DNA of 64,000 nucleotides, taken from assembly GCA_045587445.1 (NCBI GenBank), contig JAZNCH010000065.1:1-64000 (forward strand), read 5' to 3'. This document shows positions 41,241 to 50,507 of the stretch, one piece after another (the first letter of the stretch is position 1; each line of letters starts with the position of its first letter). Source of the DNA: RGIG1995 sp045587445. GTDB lineage: Bacteria; Bacillota; Clostridia; Oscillospirales; CAG-272. A model generated the notes under the pieces. It worked only from the letters and a program-made list of their open reading frames with translations, did not search any database and was not told the DNA's origin. The translations under genes and the position numbers were made by a program.

Positions 41241-41399
41241 GTAAAAAAGAAGCAGAACGCTCCGTTCTCACCCATAAAGCATTGACTTATATGCGGTTAA
41301 TAGATTGTTAAGTAAGGCTGAGATTTTGGCTTTAGTTACGTTTATTGTGCGGAGTTGTTACTGAATTCCGTGCATTTTTTATTTTTGTGGAGGTGTTTT
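41241..41399 (+). promoter_or_regulatory. L20-type leader of the infC operon
   Basis: An approximately 160-base leader with an initial AGAACG-N-CCGTTCT hairpin, several further stems and a terminator (TGCGGAG/TTCCGTGCA, 41347-41373, then T6) just before infC. In other Firmicutes, L20 binds a leader of this kind and causes premature termination. The match is by layout and position, not by an alignment. Confidence 0.65.
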
Positions 41400-41954
41400 A
41401 TAATAAAAAACACAAGTGCTAAGGACAACATCATAAACGAGGATATTAAAGCAGAGCTTAAATGCTCGGACTCAAAGATGTTCAGGGTAATTTCAAACGA
41501 AGGCGAACAGCTTGGTATGCTGACCTTTATCGACGCATTGGAGAAGGCTTATGACGAGGATCTTGATTTGGTACTTATGTCAGCTCAATCCGATCCGCCC
41601 GTATGCAAGATTATGGACTACGGAAAGTTCCGTTTTGACCGCGACAAGAGCGAGAAGGAAGCGAAGAAGAAACAGCAGACCATTGAAACGAAAGAGATAC
41701 AGCTTTCGTGCAGAATTGACGTAAACGATTTCAACACCAAGGTTAACCACGCTCACAGATTTTTGAAGAGCGGAAACAAGGTAAAGGTAATCGTAAAATT
41801 CAAGGGACGTCAGATGACACATCTTGACATAGGAAAGCAGTTGCTTGAACAGTTTAAGGAAGCATGTAATGAGCTTGGCACTGTAGAAAAGCCGCCCGTA
41901 CTTGAAGGCAGATTTATGTCAATGATGATAGTTCCGGCAAAAGCCACAAAGTAA
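41400..41954 (+). CDS. infC: Translation initiation factor IF-3
   Basis: 184 residues if started at the first of two AUA codons. IF-3 binds the 30S subunit and checks start-codon fidelity. The N-terminal domain (NIINEDIKAELKC, FRVISNEGEQLGMLTFIDAL) and C-terminal domain (KEIQLSCRIDVNDFNTKV, VIVKFKGRQMTHLDIG) are clear. No ATG, GTG or TTG is placed usefully after the GGAGG at 41389-41393; tandem AUA codons at 41400 and 41403 are at 6 and 9 bases. A rare start codon is a known device for IF-3 self-regulation. First gene of infC-rpmI-rplT. Confidence 0.92.
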   Translation: MIKNTSAKDNIINEDIKAELKCSDSKMFRVISNEGEQLGMLTFIDALEKAYDEDLDLVLMSAQSDPPVCKIMDYGKFRFDRDKSEKEAKKKQQTIETKEIQLSCRIDVNDFNTKVNHAHRFLKSGNKVKVIVKFKGRQMTHLDIGKQLLEQFKEACNELGTVEKPPVLEGRFMSMMIVPAKATK

Positions 41955-42034
41955 AAAACAAAAAATATGTAAAGTATTGCGATACCGTAAAAGAAAACGG
42001 GATACCGCATAAAATACGAAAGGAGTCCATTACT

Positions 42035-42226
42035 ATGGGAAAAATGAAAACACACAGCGCCTCTGCCAAGAGATTTACTCTCACAAAGAGCGGCAAGGTA
42101 AAGATTAACCATTCGCATCACCGTCATAACCTCGGTCTTAAGAACGCAAAGCGTAAGAGAAGCCTCAGAAAAGCTGGTTACCTCAGCGAATCTATGGCAC
42201 CGACAGTTAGAACACTTATTAAATAA
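42035..42226 (+). CDS. rpmI: 50S ribosomal protein L35
   Basis: 63 residues. Small basic protein of the large subunit. MGKMKTHSASAKRFTLTKSG and the NHSHHRHNL segment are characteristic. It starts 80 bases after infC with GAAAGGAG upstream, and rplT follows 34 bases later. Confidence 0.97.
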   Translation: MGKMKTHSASAKRFTLTKSGKVKINHSHHRHNLGLKNAKRKRSLRKAGYLSESMAPTVRTLIK

Positions 42227-42260
42227 TTGATAAATTGATTGAAAACAGGAGGAAAAAACA

Positions 42261-42617
42261 ATGGCAAGAGTTAAAGGCGCTATGATGACTCGTAAGAGAA
42301 GAAATAAAATACTCAAGCTCGCTAAAGGTTACTGGGGCGCAAAGAGTAAGCACTTCAAGATGGCTAAACAGGCCGTAATGAAAAGCGGCAACTATGCATA
42401 CATCGGCAGAAAACAGAAGAAGAGAGATTTCCGTGCACTCTGGATTACCAGAATTTCTGCTCAGGCAAAGGTAAACGGAATCAACTATTCACAGCTTATG
42501 CATGGTCTTAAGTTGGCAGGCATCAACCTCAACAGAAAGATGCTTTCTGAAATTGCAGTATCCGATAAGGAAGCATTCGCTGCAATCGTAGAAAAAGCTA
42601 AAGAAGCACTTAAATAA
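42261..42617 (+). CDS. rplT: 50S ribosomal protein L20
   Basis: 118 residues. Binds 23S rRNA early in large-subunit assembly and, in Firmicutes, also the infC leader to repress its own operon. MARVKGAMMTRKRRNKILKL and LWITRISAQAKVNGINYSQL are typical. AGGAGG precedes the ATG and a terminator follows. Confidence 0.97.
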   Translation: MARVKGAMMTRKRRNKILKLAKGYWGAKSKHFKMAKQAVMKSGNYAYIGRKQKKRDFRALWITRISAQAKVNGINYSQLMHGLKLAGINLNRKMLSEIAVSDKEAFAAIVEKAKEALK

Positions 42618-42628
42618 GTTCGATTACT

Positions 42629-42661
42629 GACAAAAACCCGGATTTTCCCGGGTTTTTGTGC
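42629..42661 (+). terminator. Terminator of infC-rpmI-rplT
   Basis: CAAAAACCCGG/CCGGGTTTTTG-type stem with a short loop ending in TTTTTG. It separates the ribosomal operon from the SPOUT methyltransferase gene. Confidence 0.85.
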
Positions 42662-42746
42662 TACAATCGGCAATGTATTTTTTTGTCAAAAGAAAGCAAA
42701 CAAAGCAAGATTAGAAGTTATTTTCTCAAAAAAGGAGGTTACTGTT

Positions 42747-43529
42747 TTGGATATAATAACAAGCCGAAACAACAGTCTTATTGTTGAAACGGCAAAATTG
42801 AAAGACAAGAAATACCGTGAAGAAATGAGAACCTTTCTTTTTGAGGGAATAAAGCTGACAAGAGAAGCGATAATGCAAGGCGTTGAAATCACGCACATTT
42901 TCCTGACGGAAAAATGTGCTGATAAATACCCCGATTTAGCGGCGAGAAAAGAAGCCGTTATTATAGGCGACTCGGTTTGCTCGAAGATTTCGGAAAACAA
43001 TGCTCCCGAGGGCATTATTTGTACGGCAAGATACCTCGACAATCTTCACAAAGAATATACATCGGCAAATATGATAGACTTAAAAAACAGTTGTCTTATA
43101 CTATCGACTATTCAAGATCCCGGCAATTTAGGAACAATAGCAAGAACGTCTGCGGCATTCGGCAAAAAGACACTAATATTATCAAGCGACTGTGCGGATA
43201 TATATAACCAAAAGACGATAAGAGCGTCTATGGGAGCTATCTTCAGAACGACAACCTACAGAACGCTCGACCTCTGCAAGACGATAAAAGAGATAAGAGA
43301 AAGAGGTCAAGACGTTTTCGCAACAGCCCTCACCGAAAAAGCCCTGCCTTTAAGCTCGGTAAAGAATCCAAAAGGTTGTTGCTTTGTAATGGGCAATGAA
43401 GGACACGGACTTTCAGAGGACGTAATAGACAGTTGTACGGGAACGGTTATAATTCCAATGGAAAAGGATGCGGAATCGCTCAACGTTTCATCGGCGGCAT
43501 CCGTTATACTTTGGGAAGCATACAGGTGA
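42747..43529 (+). CDS. TrmH/SpoU-family RNA 2'-O-methyltransferase
   Basis: 260 residues. SPOUT-fold methyltransferase acting on rRNA or tRNA ribose. An N-terminal substrate-binding domain (LFEGIKLTREAIMQGVEITH) is followed by motifs 1-3: TIQDPGNLGTIARTSAAFG, CCFVMGNEGHGLSEDVI and IPMEKDAESLNVSSAASVIL, the knot that binds SAM. The target nucleotide is unknown. The start is TTG at 42747, eight bases after AAAGGAGG; no ATG fits. dprA follows by 10 bases. Confidence 0.9.
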   Translation: MDIITSRNNSLIVETAKLKDKKYREEMRTFLFEGIKLTREAIMQGVEITHIFLTEKCADKYPDLAARKEAVIIGDSVCSKISENNAPEGIICTARYLDNLHKEYTSANMIDLKNSCLILSTIQDPGNLGTIARTSAAFGKKTLILSSDCADIYNQKTIRASMGAIFRTTTYRTLDLCKTIKEIRERGQDVFATALTEKALPLSSVKNPKGCCFVMGNEGHGLSEDVIDSCTGTVIIPMEKDAESLNVSSAASVILWEAYR

Positions 43530-43539
43530 AAAAATATAT

Positions 43540-44772
43540 ATGAATAATTTACTTTATTGGGTATGGCTCAGTGAGAAATGTACGCCAAACACCCCTATTT
43601 TCAGTATTCTCTATCATCACTTCGGCTCTATTGAAAGAATATACGAATCTACCGAAGATGAACTGAAGAACATATACGGGCTACCAAAACAAAAAATAAA
43701 ATCATTACTTGATAAAAGAACGAACAGAGCCCAAGAGATATTAAACGAGTGCTTGAAAAACAATATAAGTCTTCTTCCCTATTCGGAAGAACTCTTCCCC
43801 ACAAGGCTCAGAACAATAAAGAACCCGCCGGTGCTACTTTATTATAAAGGAAAACTTCCCGAATTCGATAAAGAACTGTGCATAGGAACGGTAGGAACGA
43901 GAACCCCCTCTTCTTACGGCTGTCGATGTGCATATGAAATAGCGTTTGACCTCGCTTTAAGCGGAGCGTACGTTATAAGCGGTATGGCATTGGGAATAGA
44001 TTCAATATGCCACAGTGCAGCTCTCGATGCGGGCGGAAAGACCGTTGCTGTATTGGGGTGCGGTATAGATATTATATATCCGAAAGAAAATGCCGATTTA
44101 TATAACAGACTTTCTGCAAACAGTACGATTATTTCCGAATATTCACCGGGAACATCGGCTACACGTTACACTTTCCCGCAGAGAAACCGAATAATAAGCG
44201 GACTTTCATTGGGAACGCTTGTCGTTGAAGCCCGGCAAAAAAGCGGAGCTATGATAACGGCACAAATGGCAGCAGAGCAAAACAGAGACGTATTTGCAAT
44301 TCCGGGCAGAGTTGGAGAAGCGAACAGCACAGGGCCGAATCATCTTATTCGCTCAGGTGCAAAATCGGTAAGCATTGCCGACGACATTTTACGCGAATAC
44401 GAATTTCTGTTTCCCGACAAAATAAAGATGTCAAAGTCAGCAACAAAACAAAAAAAGAACCCTTACGCTGCTTTGAACAGTAATTCAACCCCCATTGTAA
44501 AAAACCAAGCAAATAATACCATAAGCACTACAAAGGTTCAAACAACAGAAAGTGAACCTGTACTTGAAGAAAAGAAAGAATATCTTGAAAATCTTCCGGA
44601 AGAACAAAAAAACATATGTATGTGTTTGTCCAAAACTCAACCCGTTACCCTTGAAGAAATTGTAAACATTACAAATTATTCGGTATCAAACACCATGTCG
44701 GCATTGACAATTTTGGAAATACAAGGTATAGTAAATGCTGTGCCCGGCGGAGGATTTCTGTTGGCACAATAA
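43540..44772 (+). CDS. dprA: DNA-processing protein DprA
   Basis: 410 residues. Loads RecA on incoming single-stranded DNA during transformation. An N-terminal helix-hairpin-helix/SAM-like region (to about 80) is followed by the extended Rossmann domain: GTVGTRTPSSYGCR, SGMALGIDSICHSAAL, AVLGCGIDIIYPKEN, FPQRNRIISGLSLGTLVVEA and GAMITAQMAAEQNRDVFAIP. A winged-helix DML1-like C-terminus (about 340-410) ends it. The start at 43540 has AGGTGA over the previous stop codon. No com genes are in the window, so natural competence is not implied. Confidence 0.95.
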   Translation: MNNLLYWVWLSEKCTPNTPIFSILYHHFGSIERIYESTEDELKNIYGLPKQKIKSLLDKRTNRAQEILNECLKNNISLLPYSEELFPTRLRTIKNPPVLLYYKGKLPEFDKELCIGTVGTRTPSSYGCRCAYEIAFDLALSGAYVISGMALGIDSICHSAALDAGGKTVAVLGCGIDIIYPKENADLYNRLSANSTIISEYSPGTSATRYTFPQRNRIISGLSLGTLVVEARQKSGAMITAQMAAEQNRDVFAIPGRVGEANSTGPNHLIRSGAKSVSIADDILREYEFLFPDKIKMSKSATKQKKNPYAALNSNSTPIVKNQANNTISTTKVQTTESEPVLEEKKEYLENLPEEQKNICMCLSKTQPVTLEEIVNITNYSVSNTMSALTILEIQGIVNAVPGGGFLLAQ

Positions 44773-44812
44773 ACAATTTTAAAACTTAATCCCATTTTTT
44801 TGAGGTGTATAT

Positions 44813-47095
44813 ATGTCAAATCTCGTAATAGTTGAGTCCCCAGCAAAAGCAAATACAATAAAAGGATACCTCGGAAGCGGCTACAAGGTAACAGCTTCAA
44901 AGGGCCACGTAAGAGACCTTCCGAAAAGCTCTCTCGGGGTTGATATTGAAAACAATTTCGAGGCACATTATATAAATATAAGAGGAAAAGGGCCGCTTAT
45001 CGCAGAGCTAAAAAAGGAAGCGAAGAACGCAAATAAAGTTTTTCTTGCAACTGACCCTGACCGCGAAGGAGAGGCAATCTCGTGGCATCTTGCGACGGCT
45101 TTAGGTATCGATCCCGCAAAAGCCAAGAGAATTTCTTTTAATGAAATTACAAAATCAGCCGTTAAAGCGGCAATAAAGAATCCACAGCCCATAAATATGG
45201 ACCTTGTAAACTCTCAGCAAACAAGACGAATCCTCGACAGAATAGTTGGTTATAAGGCAAGTCCTTTCCTTTGGAAAACCCTCAAAAGCGGACTTTCCGC
45301 AGGACGCGTTCAGTCTGTTGCCACACGTCTTATAGTTGAGCGCGAAGAAGAAATAAGAGCGTTTGTTCCCACAGAATATTGGACGATTACAGCACAGCTT
45401 TTGACAGAAAAAGCAAAGAGCTTCAAGTCAAGCTTTTATGGCGATAAAAACGGAAAAATTGAGCTTCATAACCAAGAAGACGCAGACAAGATTTATAATG
45501 TTGTTAAAAACGGTCCCTTCGTCGTAAGCTCGGTAAAAAAGGCAATTAAAAACCGTAACCCCGCGCCTCCATTTACGACTTCAACACTTCAGCAGGAGGC
45601 TTCAAGAAAGCTTAACTTCCGTTCACAAAAGATAATGCAGATAGCACAAGAGCTTTATGAAGGTATAAATATCGGCAGCGAAAACGGCGGCGTTCACGGT
45701 CTTATAACCTATATGCGTACCGATTCACTCCGTATATCCCAAGAAGCATCATCAAGTGCCGAAAACTATATAAAGAGCAAATACGGAGAAGAATATTACC
45801 CCGCACAAAAGAGATTTTATAAATCGAAATCGACGGCTCAGGACGCCCACGAAGCTATTCGTCCCGCTTCCCTTGATTTTGAACCCGAACGTATAAAGAA
45901 ATATCTTTCTACCGACCAATACAAGCTTTATAAGCTTATTTGGGACAGATTTTTGGCTTCTCAGATGGCATCGGCGCAGCTTAATACGGTTAACGCAGAA
46001 ATAGAATCAAACGGATATATTTTCCATTCAAGCGGATATAACGTAAAGTTCCCCGGATTTTTGTCAGTATATGACCCCGGAGATTACGGTGAATTTGCAG
46101 ATACCGAAAAACAGGCAAGTCCCATTGAAATAAACGAAGGCGAAAAGTTAAACTGCAAAGAGCTTTTGCCCGAACAGCATTTTACAGAACCCTCACCGAG
46201 ATATACCGAAGCTTCTCTGGTTAAGCAGCTTGAAGAAAAAGGTATAGGCCGCCCTTCGACCTACACACCTATTATCACGACTATAATAGCAAGAGACTAT
46301 GTAAAACGCGAAGGCAAATCGCTTAAGCCCACCTATCTTGGAGAGATGACGACCAAGCTTATAATGGAAAACTTCCCCGAGATTATCGACTACACGTTTA
46401 CGGCACAGATGGAAGATAAACTCGATGCCGTTGAAAACGGTAACGACGATATGCTTCACATTCTCTCCGAGTTTTACGAAGGCTTCAAAGTAAGTCTCGC
46501 GAAAGCGGAAGAGGCGGCAAAGAACGGCGAAATAGATATTCCCCCCGAAGAGACGGATATTATATGCGAACACTGCGGTGTGAAGATGATAGTAAAGAAC
46601 GGCAGATACGGAAAGTTTGCCGCTTGTCCCAACTATCCCGAATGTAAGAACACAAAACCTCTTGACAAGGACGGAAAACCCAAAGAACCCAAGAAAGAAA
46701 AAGAGGAAAAACAGACCGAATCCACAGGTATGATATGCGAGAAGTGCGGCTCTGAAATGGTTATCCGTTCGGGTAAATTTGGTTCTTTCTACGCTTGCTC
46801 GGCTTATCCGAAATGCCGTAACACAAAGCAGATAACCAAAGATATAGGTGTATCCTGCCCCATTTGCGGTTCAAAAATCGTAACAAAGCAGGGCGGAAAG
46901 AAGCACATTACTTTCTATAGCTGTGAAAAATATCCCGAGTGTAACTTTTCGTCATGGGATATGCCGACAGGCGAAAAATGCCCACAATGCGGCGATGCTC
47001 TTCTTATGAAGAAGCGTAAAAAGTTAGTATATTGCAGAAACGAAAAATGCGGATACAGCCGCGAAGAAAATAAAAAGGCAAAAGATGAAGAATGA
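44813..47095 (+). CDS. topA: DNA topoisomerase I
   Basis: 760 residues. Type IA topoisomerase that relaxes negative supercoils. The TOPRIM domain has VIVESPAKANTIKGYLGSGY and ATDPDREGEAISWHL; the active-site Tyr is residue 300 in TYMRTDSLRIS. From about residue 584 there are four Cys4 zinc-ribbon units (CEHCGVKM..CPNYPEC, CEKCGSEM..CSAYPKC, CPICGSKI..CEKYPEC, CPQCGDAL..CRNEKC), which bind DNA and RNA polymerase in relatives. GAGGTG precedes the ATG. It overlaps trmFO by 11 bases. Confidence 0.97.
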   Translation: MSNLVIVESPAKANTIKGYLGSGYKVTASKGHVRDLPKSSLGVDIENNFEAHYINIRGKGPLIAELKKEAKNANKVFLATDPDREGEAISWHLATALGIDPAKAKRISFNEITKSAVKAAIKNPQPINMDLVNSQQTRRILDRIVGYKASPFLWKTLKSGLSAGRVQSVATRLIVEREEEIRAFVPTEYWTITAQLLTEKAKSFKSSFYGDKNGKIELHNQEDADKIYNVVKNGPFVVSSVKKAIKNRNPAPPFTTSTLQQEASRKLNFRSQKIMQIAQELYEGINIGSENGGVHGLITYMRTDSLRISQEASSSAENYIKSKYGEEYYPAQKRFYKSKSTAQDAHEAIRPASLDFEPERIKKYLSTDQYKLYKLIWDRFLASQMASAQLNTVNAEIESNGYIFHSSGYNVKFPGFLSVYDPGDYGEFADTEKQASPIEINEGEKLNCKELLPEQHFTEPSPRYTEASLVKQLEEKGIGRPSTYTPIITTIIARDYVKREGKSLKPTYLGEMTTKLIMENFPEIIDYTFTAQMEDKLDAVENGNDDMLHILSEFYEGFKVSLAKAEEAAKNGEIDIPPEETDIICEHCGVKMIVKNGRYGKFAACPNYPECKNTKPLDKDGKPKEPKKEKEEKQTESTGMICEKCGSEMVIRSGKFGSFYACSAYPKCRNTKQITKDIGVSCPICGSKIVTKQGGKKHITFYSCEKYPECNFSSWDMPTGEKCPQCGDALLMKKRKKLVYCRNEKCGYSREENKKAKDEE

Positions 47096-48413
47096 TAAGA
47101 TAAATATATTTGGAGCCGGTCTTGCGGGCTGTGAAGCGGCCTATCAGGCGGCAAAAAGAGGCGTCTTGGTTGACCTTTACGAGATGAAACCTAAGAAAAA
47201 GACTCCCGCACACACCTCGGATAATTTAGCTGAGCTTGTATGCTCAAACTCACTCAGAAGCAACGTTTTGACAAATGCTGTCGGTCTGCTTAAAGAAGAA
47301 TTGAACCTTATGGATTCGCTTATAATTAGAGCAGCATACGCGACACAGGTTGAAGCAGGCTCGGCATTGGCTGTAGACAGACATAAATTTTCCGAATATA
47401 TCACAAAAGAGATAAAAGAAAATCCCCTCATAAACCTTATCGAAGAAGAAATCACCTCAATCCCCGAAGACGAAATAACGGTTGTTGCCACCGGTCCTTT
47501 AACCTCTGACGCTTTTTCCGAATATCTTGAAAGCTTCCTCGGCAAGAGTCATTTGTCATTCTTTGACGCGTCAGCTCCCATAGTTGAATATTCCACCCTT
47601 GATATGAACAAGATATATGCGGCATCGCGTTACGGCAAGGGCGAGGCATCGTACCTTAACTGCCCTATGACGAAAGAGGAATATGATTTATTTTATAACG
47701 AGCTTATAAACGCAGAAGAAGCACACTTAAAGGAATTTGATTCCGATTCACAGAAGAAGCCTAACGTTTTTGAGGGTTGCATGCCGGTAGAGGTTATGGC
47801 AAGAAGAGGCTATGACACTCTGCGTTACGGTCCTTTGAAGCCTGTAGGTCTTCCCGACCCCAAAACGGGCAAAGAGCCTTATGCTGTTATTCAGCTTCGT
47901 CAGGAAAATGCCGAAAAGACTATGTATAACTTAGTTGGATTCCAAACACATTTGACTTTCGGTGAACAAAAGAGAGTATTTTCTCTGATACCGGGTCTTG
48001 AAAACGCAAACTTTTTGCGTTACGGTGTCATGCACAGAAATACTTTTATAAACTCCCCCGCTTGCTTAGACTGTTTTTATTCAATGCGAACAAAGCCAAA
48101 CGTATTTTTCGCAGGACAGATGACAGGTGTTGAGGGATACGTTGAGTCCACGTCAAGCGGTTTTGTTGCGGGTGTAAATGCGGCAAGACTTGCAAAGGGC
48201 GAAGAACTTATAGATTTCCCCAACATTACGGCAATAGGTGCTTTGGCTCACTATATAAGCGACGAAAATGTTGTGAATTTCCAGCCTATGAATGCTAACT
48301 TCGGGCTTATTGCAAACCTTGAAACCAAAGTAAAAGGCGGTAAACGCTTCAGAAACGAAGCCTTGGCAAACCGTTCAATTGAATATATAAACAGTATAAA
48401 AGATAAGATATAA
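47085..48413 (+). CDS. trmFO: Methylenetetrahydrofolate-tRNA-(uracil-54-C5)-methyltransferase
   Basis: 442 residues. Folate- and FAD-dependent enzyme that makes ribothymidine at position 54 of the tRNA T loop, in place of SAM-dependent TrmA. The N-terminal FAD motif is IFGAGLAGCEAAYQAAKRG; VCSNSLRSNVLTNAVGLLK, FEGCMPVEVMARRGYDTLRY and GQMTGVEGYVESTSSGFV are signature blocks. It overlaps the end of topA, a pairing common in Firmicutes, and plsX follows 27 bases later. Confidence 0.97.
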   Translation: MKNDKINIFGAGLAGCEAAYQAAKRGVLVDLYEMKPKKKTPAHTSDNLAELVCSNSLRSNVLTNAVGLLKEELNLMDSLIIRAAYATQVEAGSALAVDRHKFSEYITKEIKENPLINLIEEEITSIPEDEITVVATGPLTSDAFSEYLESFLGKSHLSFFDASAPIVEYSTLDMNKIYAASRYGKGEASYLNCPMTKEEYDLFYNELINAEEAHLKEFDSDSQKKPNVFEGCMPVEVMARRGYDTLRYGPLKPVGLPDPKTGKEPYAVIQLRQENAEKTMYNLVGFQTHLTFGEQKRVFSLIPGLENANFLRYGVMHRNTFINSPACLDCFYSMRTKPNVFFAGQMTGVEGYVESTSSGFVAGVNAARLAKGEELIDFPNITAIGALAHYISDENVVNFQPMNANFGLIANLETKVKGGKRFRNEALANRSIEYINSIKDKI

Positions 48414-48440
48414 TCCCCTAAACTTAATAGGAGAAAGTAT

Positions 48441-49472
48441 ATGAGAATTATCGTTGATATAATGGGTGCCGACAAAGAACCTGCAGAATTTGTAGAAGGG
48501 GCACTTATGGCAGCAAAAGAATACGGCTGTGATATAACCCTTGTAGGTGATGCACTTGATATTTATGCCGCATTTGAAAAGACAAAGCTACCAACCGACC
48601 GTATTGAGATAGTTGACGCCCCCTACTATATAACTATGGAAGACTCGCCTATGAGTGTTGTCAAAGAAAAGAACAACTCATCTATGCACGAGGGCTTAAA
48701 GCTTCTTGCTGAGGGCAAGGGTGATGCATTTGTAAGTGCAGGTAATACAGGCGCGCTCCTTGCGGGTGCTACCTTTATCGTAAGAAGAATAAGAGGACTC
48801 AGAGCCGCGATAGGCACGATTCTTCCCCTTGCGAAACCTGTATTGCTTGTGGATTCGGGTGCAAATATAAACGTTACTCCCGAAAACTTAGAACAGTTTG
48901 CAAGAATGGGTTCCATTTATATGGAACGTCTGCACGGAATAAAGAGTCCAACGGTAGGGCTTCTTAACAACGGAACGGAAGCTACCAAAGGAACCGACCT
49001 CCACAGAGAGACGTACCAAAAGTTAACCGATTCCGATATAAACTTTATAGGCAATATTGAAGGCAGAGATATTCCCTTTGCCAAGGCAGACGTCGTAGTT
49101 ACCGATGGTTTTACAGGAAACGTTGTATTAAAACTGACAGAAGGCTTCGGCAAATTTATGATTGACCAATTGAAGTCCCTCTTTACGACCAATATTGTAA
49201 GCAAAGCTTCAGCTTTGGTTCTTACAACGACGTTAAAGGCGTTCAAGAAAAAATTTGACGCTTCTGAATACGGCGGAGCTCCCTTGCTCGGCATATCAAA
49301 GCCGGTTATCAAAGCACACGGCTCGTCAGATGCAAAAGCGGTAAAGAACGCAATTAAACAGGCTATATATTACGTTAATACCGGAATAATAGTTGAAATT
49401 GCACGTCAGTCATCACAGCTTGCAGTAAAATCAACAAAGAAAGAAACCGAAAAGACAGGCGAAGATAAATGA
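48441..49472 (+). CDS. plsX: Phosphate acyltransferase PlsX
   Basis: 343 residues. Makes acyl-phosphate from acyl-ACP for phospholipid synthesis. The start MRIIVDIMGADKEPAEFVEG and SMHEGLKLLAEGKGDAFVSA are typical, as are VDSGANINVTPENLEQFA and VVTDGFTGNVVLK. It has a Lys-rich C-terminal tail of about 15 residues. It overlaps rnc by four bases (ATGA). In many Firmicutes fabD, fabG and acpP lie between plsX and rnc; here they do not. Confidence 0.96.
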   Translation: MRIIVDIMGADKEPAEFVEGALMAAKEYGCDITLVGDALDIYAAFEKTKLPTDRIEIVDAPYYITMEDSPMSVVKEKNNSSMHEGLKLLAEGKGDAFVSAGNTGALLAGATFIVRRIRGLRAAIGTILPLAKPVLLVDSGANINVTPENLEQFARMGSIYMERLHGIKSPTVGLLNNGTEATKGTDLHRETYQKLTDSDINFIGNIEGRDIPFAKADVVVTDGFTGNVVLKLTEGFGKFMIDQLKSLFTTNIVSKASALVLTTTLKAFKKKFDASEYGGAPLLGISKPVIKAHGSSDAKAVKNAIKQAIYYVNTGIIVEIARQSSQLAVKSTKKETEKTGEDK

Positions 49473-50194
49473 ACATAAACAATATAAATGAGCTTATTGA
49501 GATAATAAAAGGACTTGAGGGTAAGTTGAATTACACCTTCAAGGATAAGCCCCTTTTGATAAAGGCACTGTCCCACTCATCTTTTGCAAATGAGCTTAAA
49601 TCCAAAAATATAAAGACGGAATGTAACGAGAGACTTGAATTTTTCGGCGACTCGGTTTTGTCTTTGACAGTAAGTGAATATCTTTATACAAACTATCCCG
49701 ACCTGCCCGAAGGTGAGCTTTCAAAAGTAAGAGCAGGTACGGTATGTGAAAAGGCTCTTGCGAAATTTGCCCGCGAAATTGAACTCGGAAAGTATCTTTT
49801 TCTCGGACACGGTGAAGAGATTACAAACGGCAGAGAAAGACCGTCAATTCTTGCAGATGCATTTGAAGCGGTGCTGGCAGCTATGTTTATTGACGGCGGA
49901 ATAGCCCCTGTAAAAGCCTTTCTTCTCCCCTTTGCGACCGAAGAGATAAAACAAATTATAGCAAGAGGAAATACTAAGGATTACAAATCTATGCTCCAGC
50001 AATTTATACAGCAGGAGCAGGGCGACGTGCTTGAATACAGACTTGTAAATGAAAGCGGCCCCGCCCACGAAAGAGTGTTTGAGACCGAAGCTTATTTGAA
50101 TAATAACGTTATCGGAAAAGGTACAGGCAAAAGCAAACGCGAATCGGAACAGATGGCGGCGAAAGAAGCCTTGGCTCTGTTTGGACAGGCATAG
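49469..50194 (+). CDS. rnc: Ribonuclease III
   Basis: 241 residues. Cuts double-stranded RNA in rRNA maturation and mRNA control. The endonuclease domain carries the signature ERLEFFGDSVLSLTV with the catalytic Glu and Asp, and DAFEAVLAAMFIDGG. The C-terminal dsRNA-binding domain (about 165-238) has DYKSMLQQFIQQEQG and GTGKSKRESEQMAAKEAL. It is coupled to plsX by overlap. Possible local targets include the long pnp leader hairpin at 29577-29650. Confidence 0.96.
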   Translation: MNINNINELIEIIKGLEGKLNYTFKDKPLLIKALSHSSFANELKSKNIKTECNERLEFFGDSVLSLTVSEYLYTNYPDLPEGELSKVRAGTVCEKALAKFAREIELGKYLFLGHGEEITNGRERPSILADAFEAVLAAMFIDGGIAPVKAFLLPFATEEIKQIIARGNTKDYKSMLQQFIQQEQGDVLEYRLVNESGPAHERVFETEAYLNNNVIGKGTGKSKRESEQMAAKEALALFGQA

Positions 50195-50507
50195 AATAGA
50201 TAACGTGGAAGCTTTTTGAAAAAAGTTTCCGCACCTTCAAAAACTTTGACTCTCTTGTAGTAGATTAAGGTTTTGATTGAACATTATAAATTATAATAAT
50301 TAAGTTTTCTCATAAAAAATGGAATTCCATTTTGTCCGCAAACTTCACCTTTTTGAAACAGCCAAGGATGTGGGGAGAGTTTGAGAGGGTAATTATAAAT
50401 ATTAGATTTGTAGAAGTATTGTTTTTTTCCTGCCGACGTTGTCGGCTCGGCGTTTGAGATGGTTTCTCCCCTCTCAAATAAAAAATAATATTAACGGAGA
50501 ATATAAA
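50195..50507. other. Intergenic region with hairpins, no gene
   Basis: This 313-base gap holds an AAGCTTTTTG/AAAAGTTTCC-type hairpin block at 50208-50250 like those at 27.1 and 33.1 kb, a GCCGAC/GTCGGC hairpin near 50433, and a long-range TTTGAGAGGG/CCCTCTCAAA inverted repeat (about 50380 and 50470) that would bring the ends of the leader together. A clear promoter was not found. Confidence 0.4.

Noticed and set aside
41013..41285. 90-codon plus-strand ORF before infC
   Set aside because: No ribosome binding site; it covers the infC promoter and part of its leader.
43540..44772. Natural competence locus
   Set aside because: dprA is widespread in non-competent bacteria and no com genes are seen.
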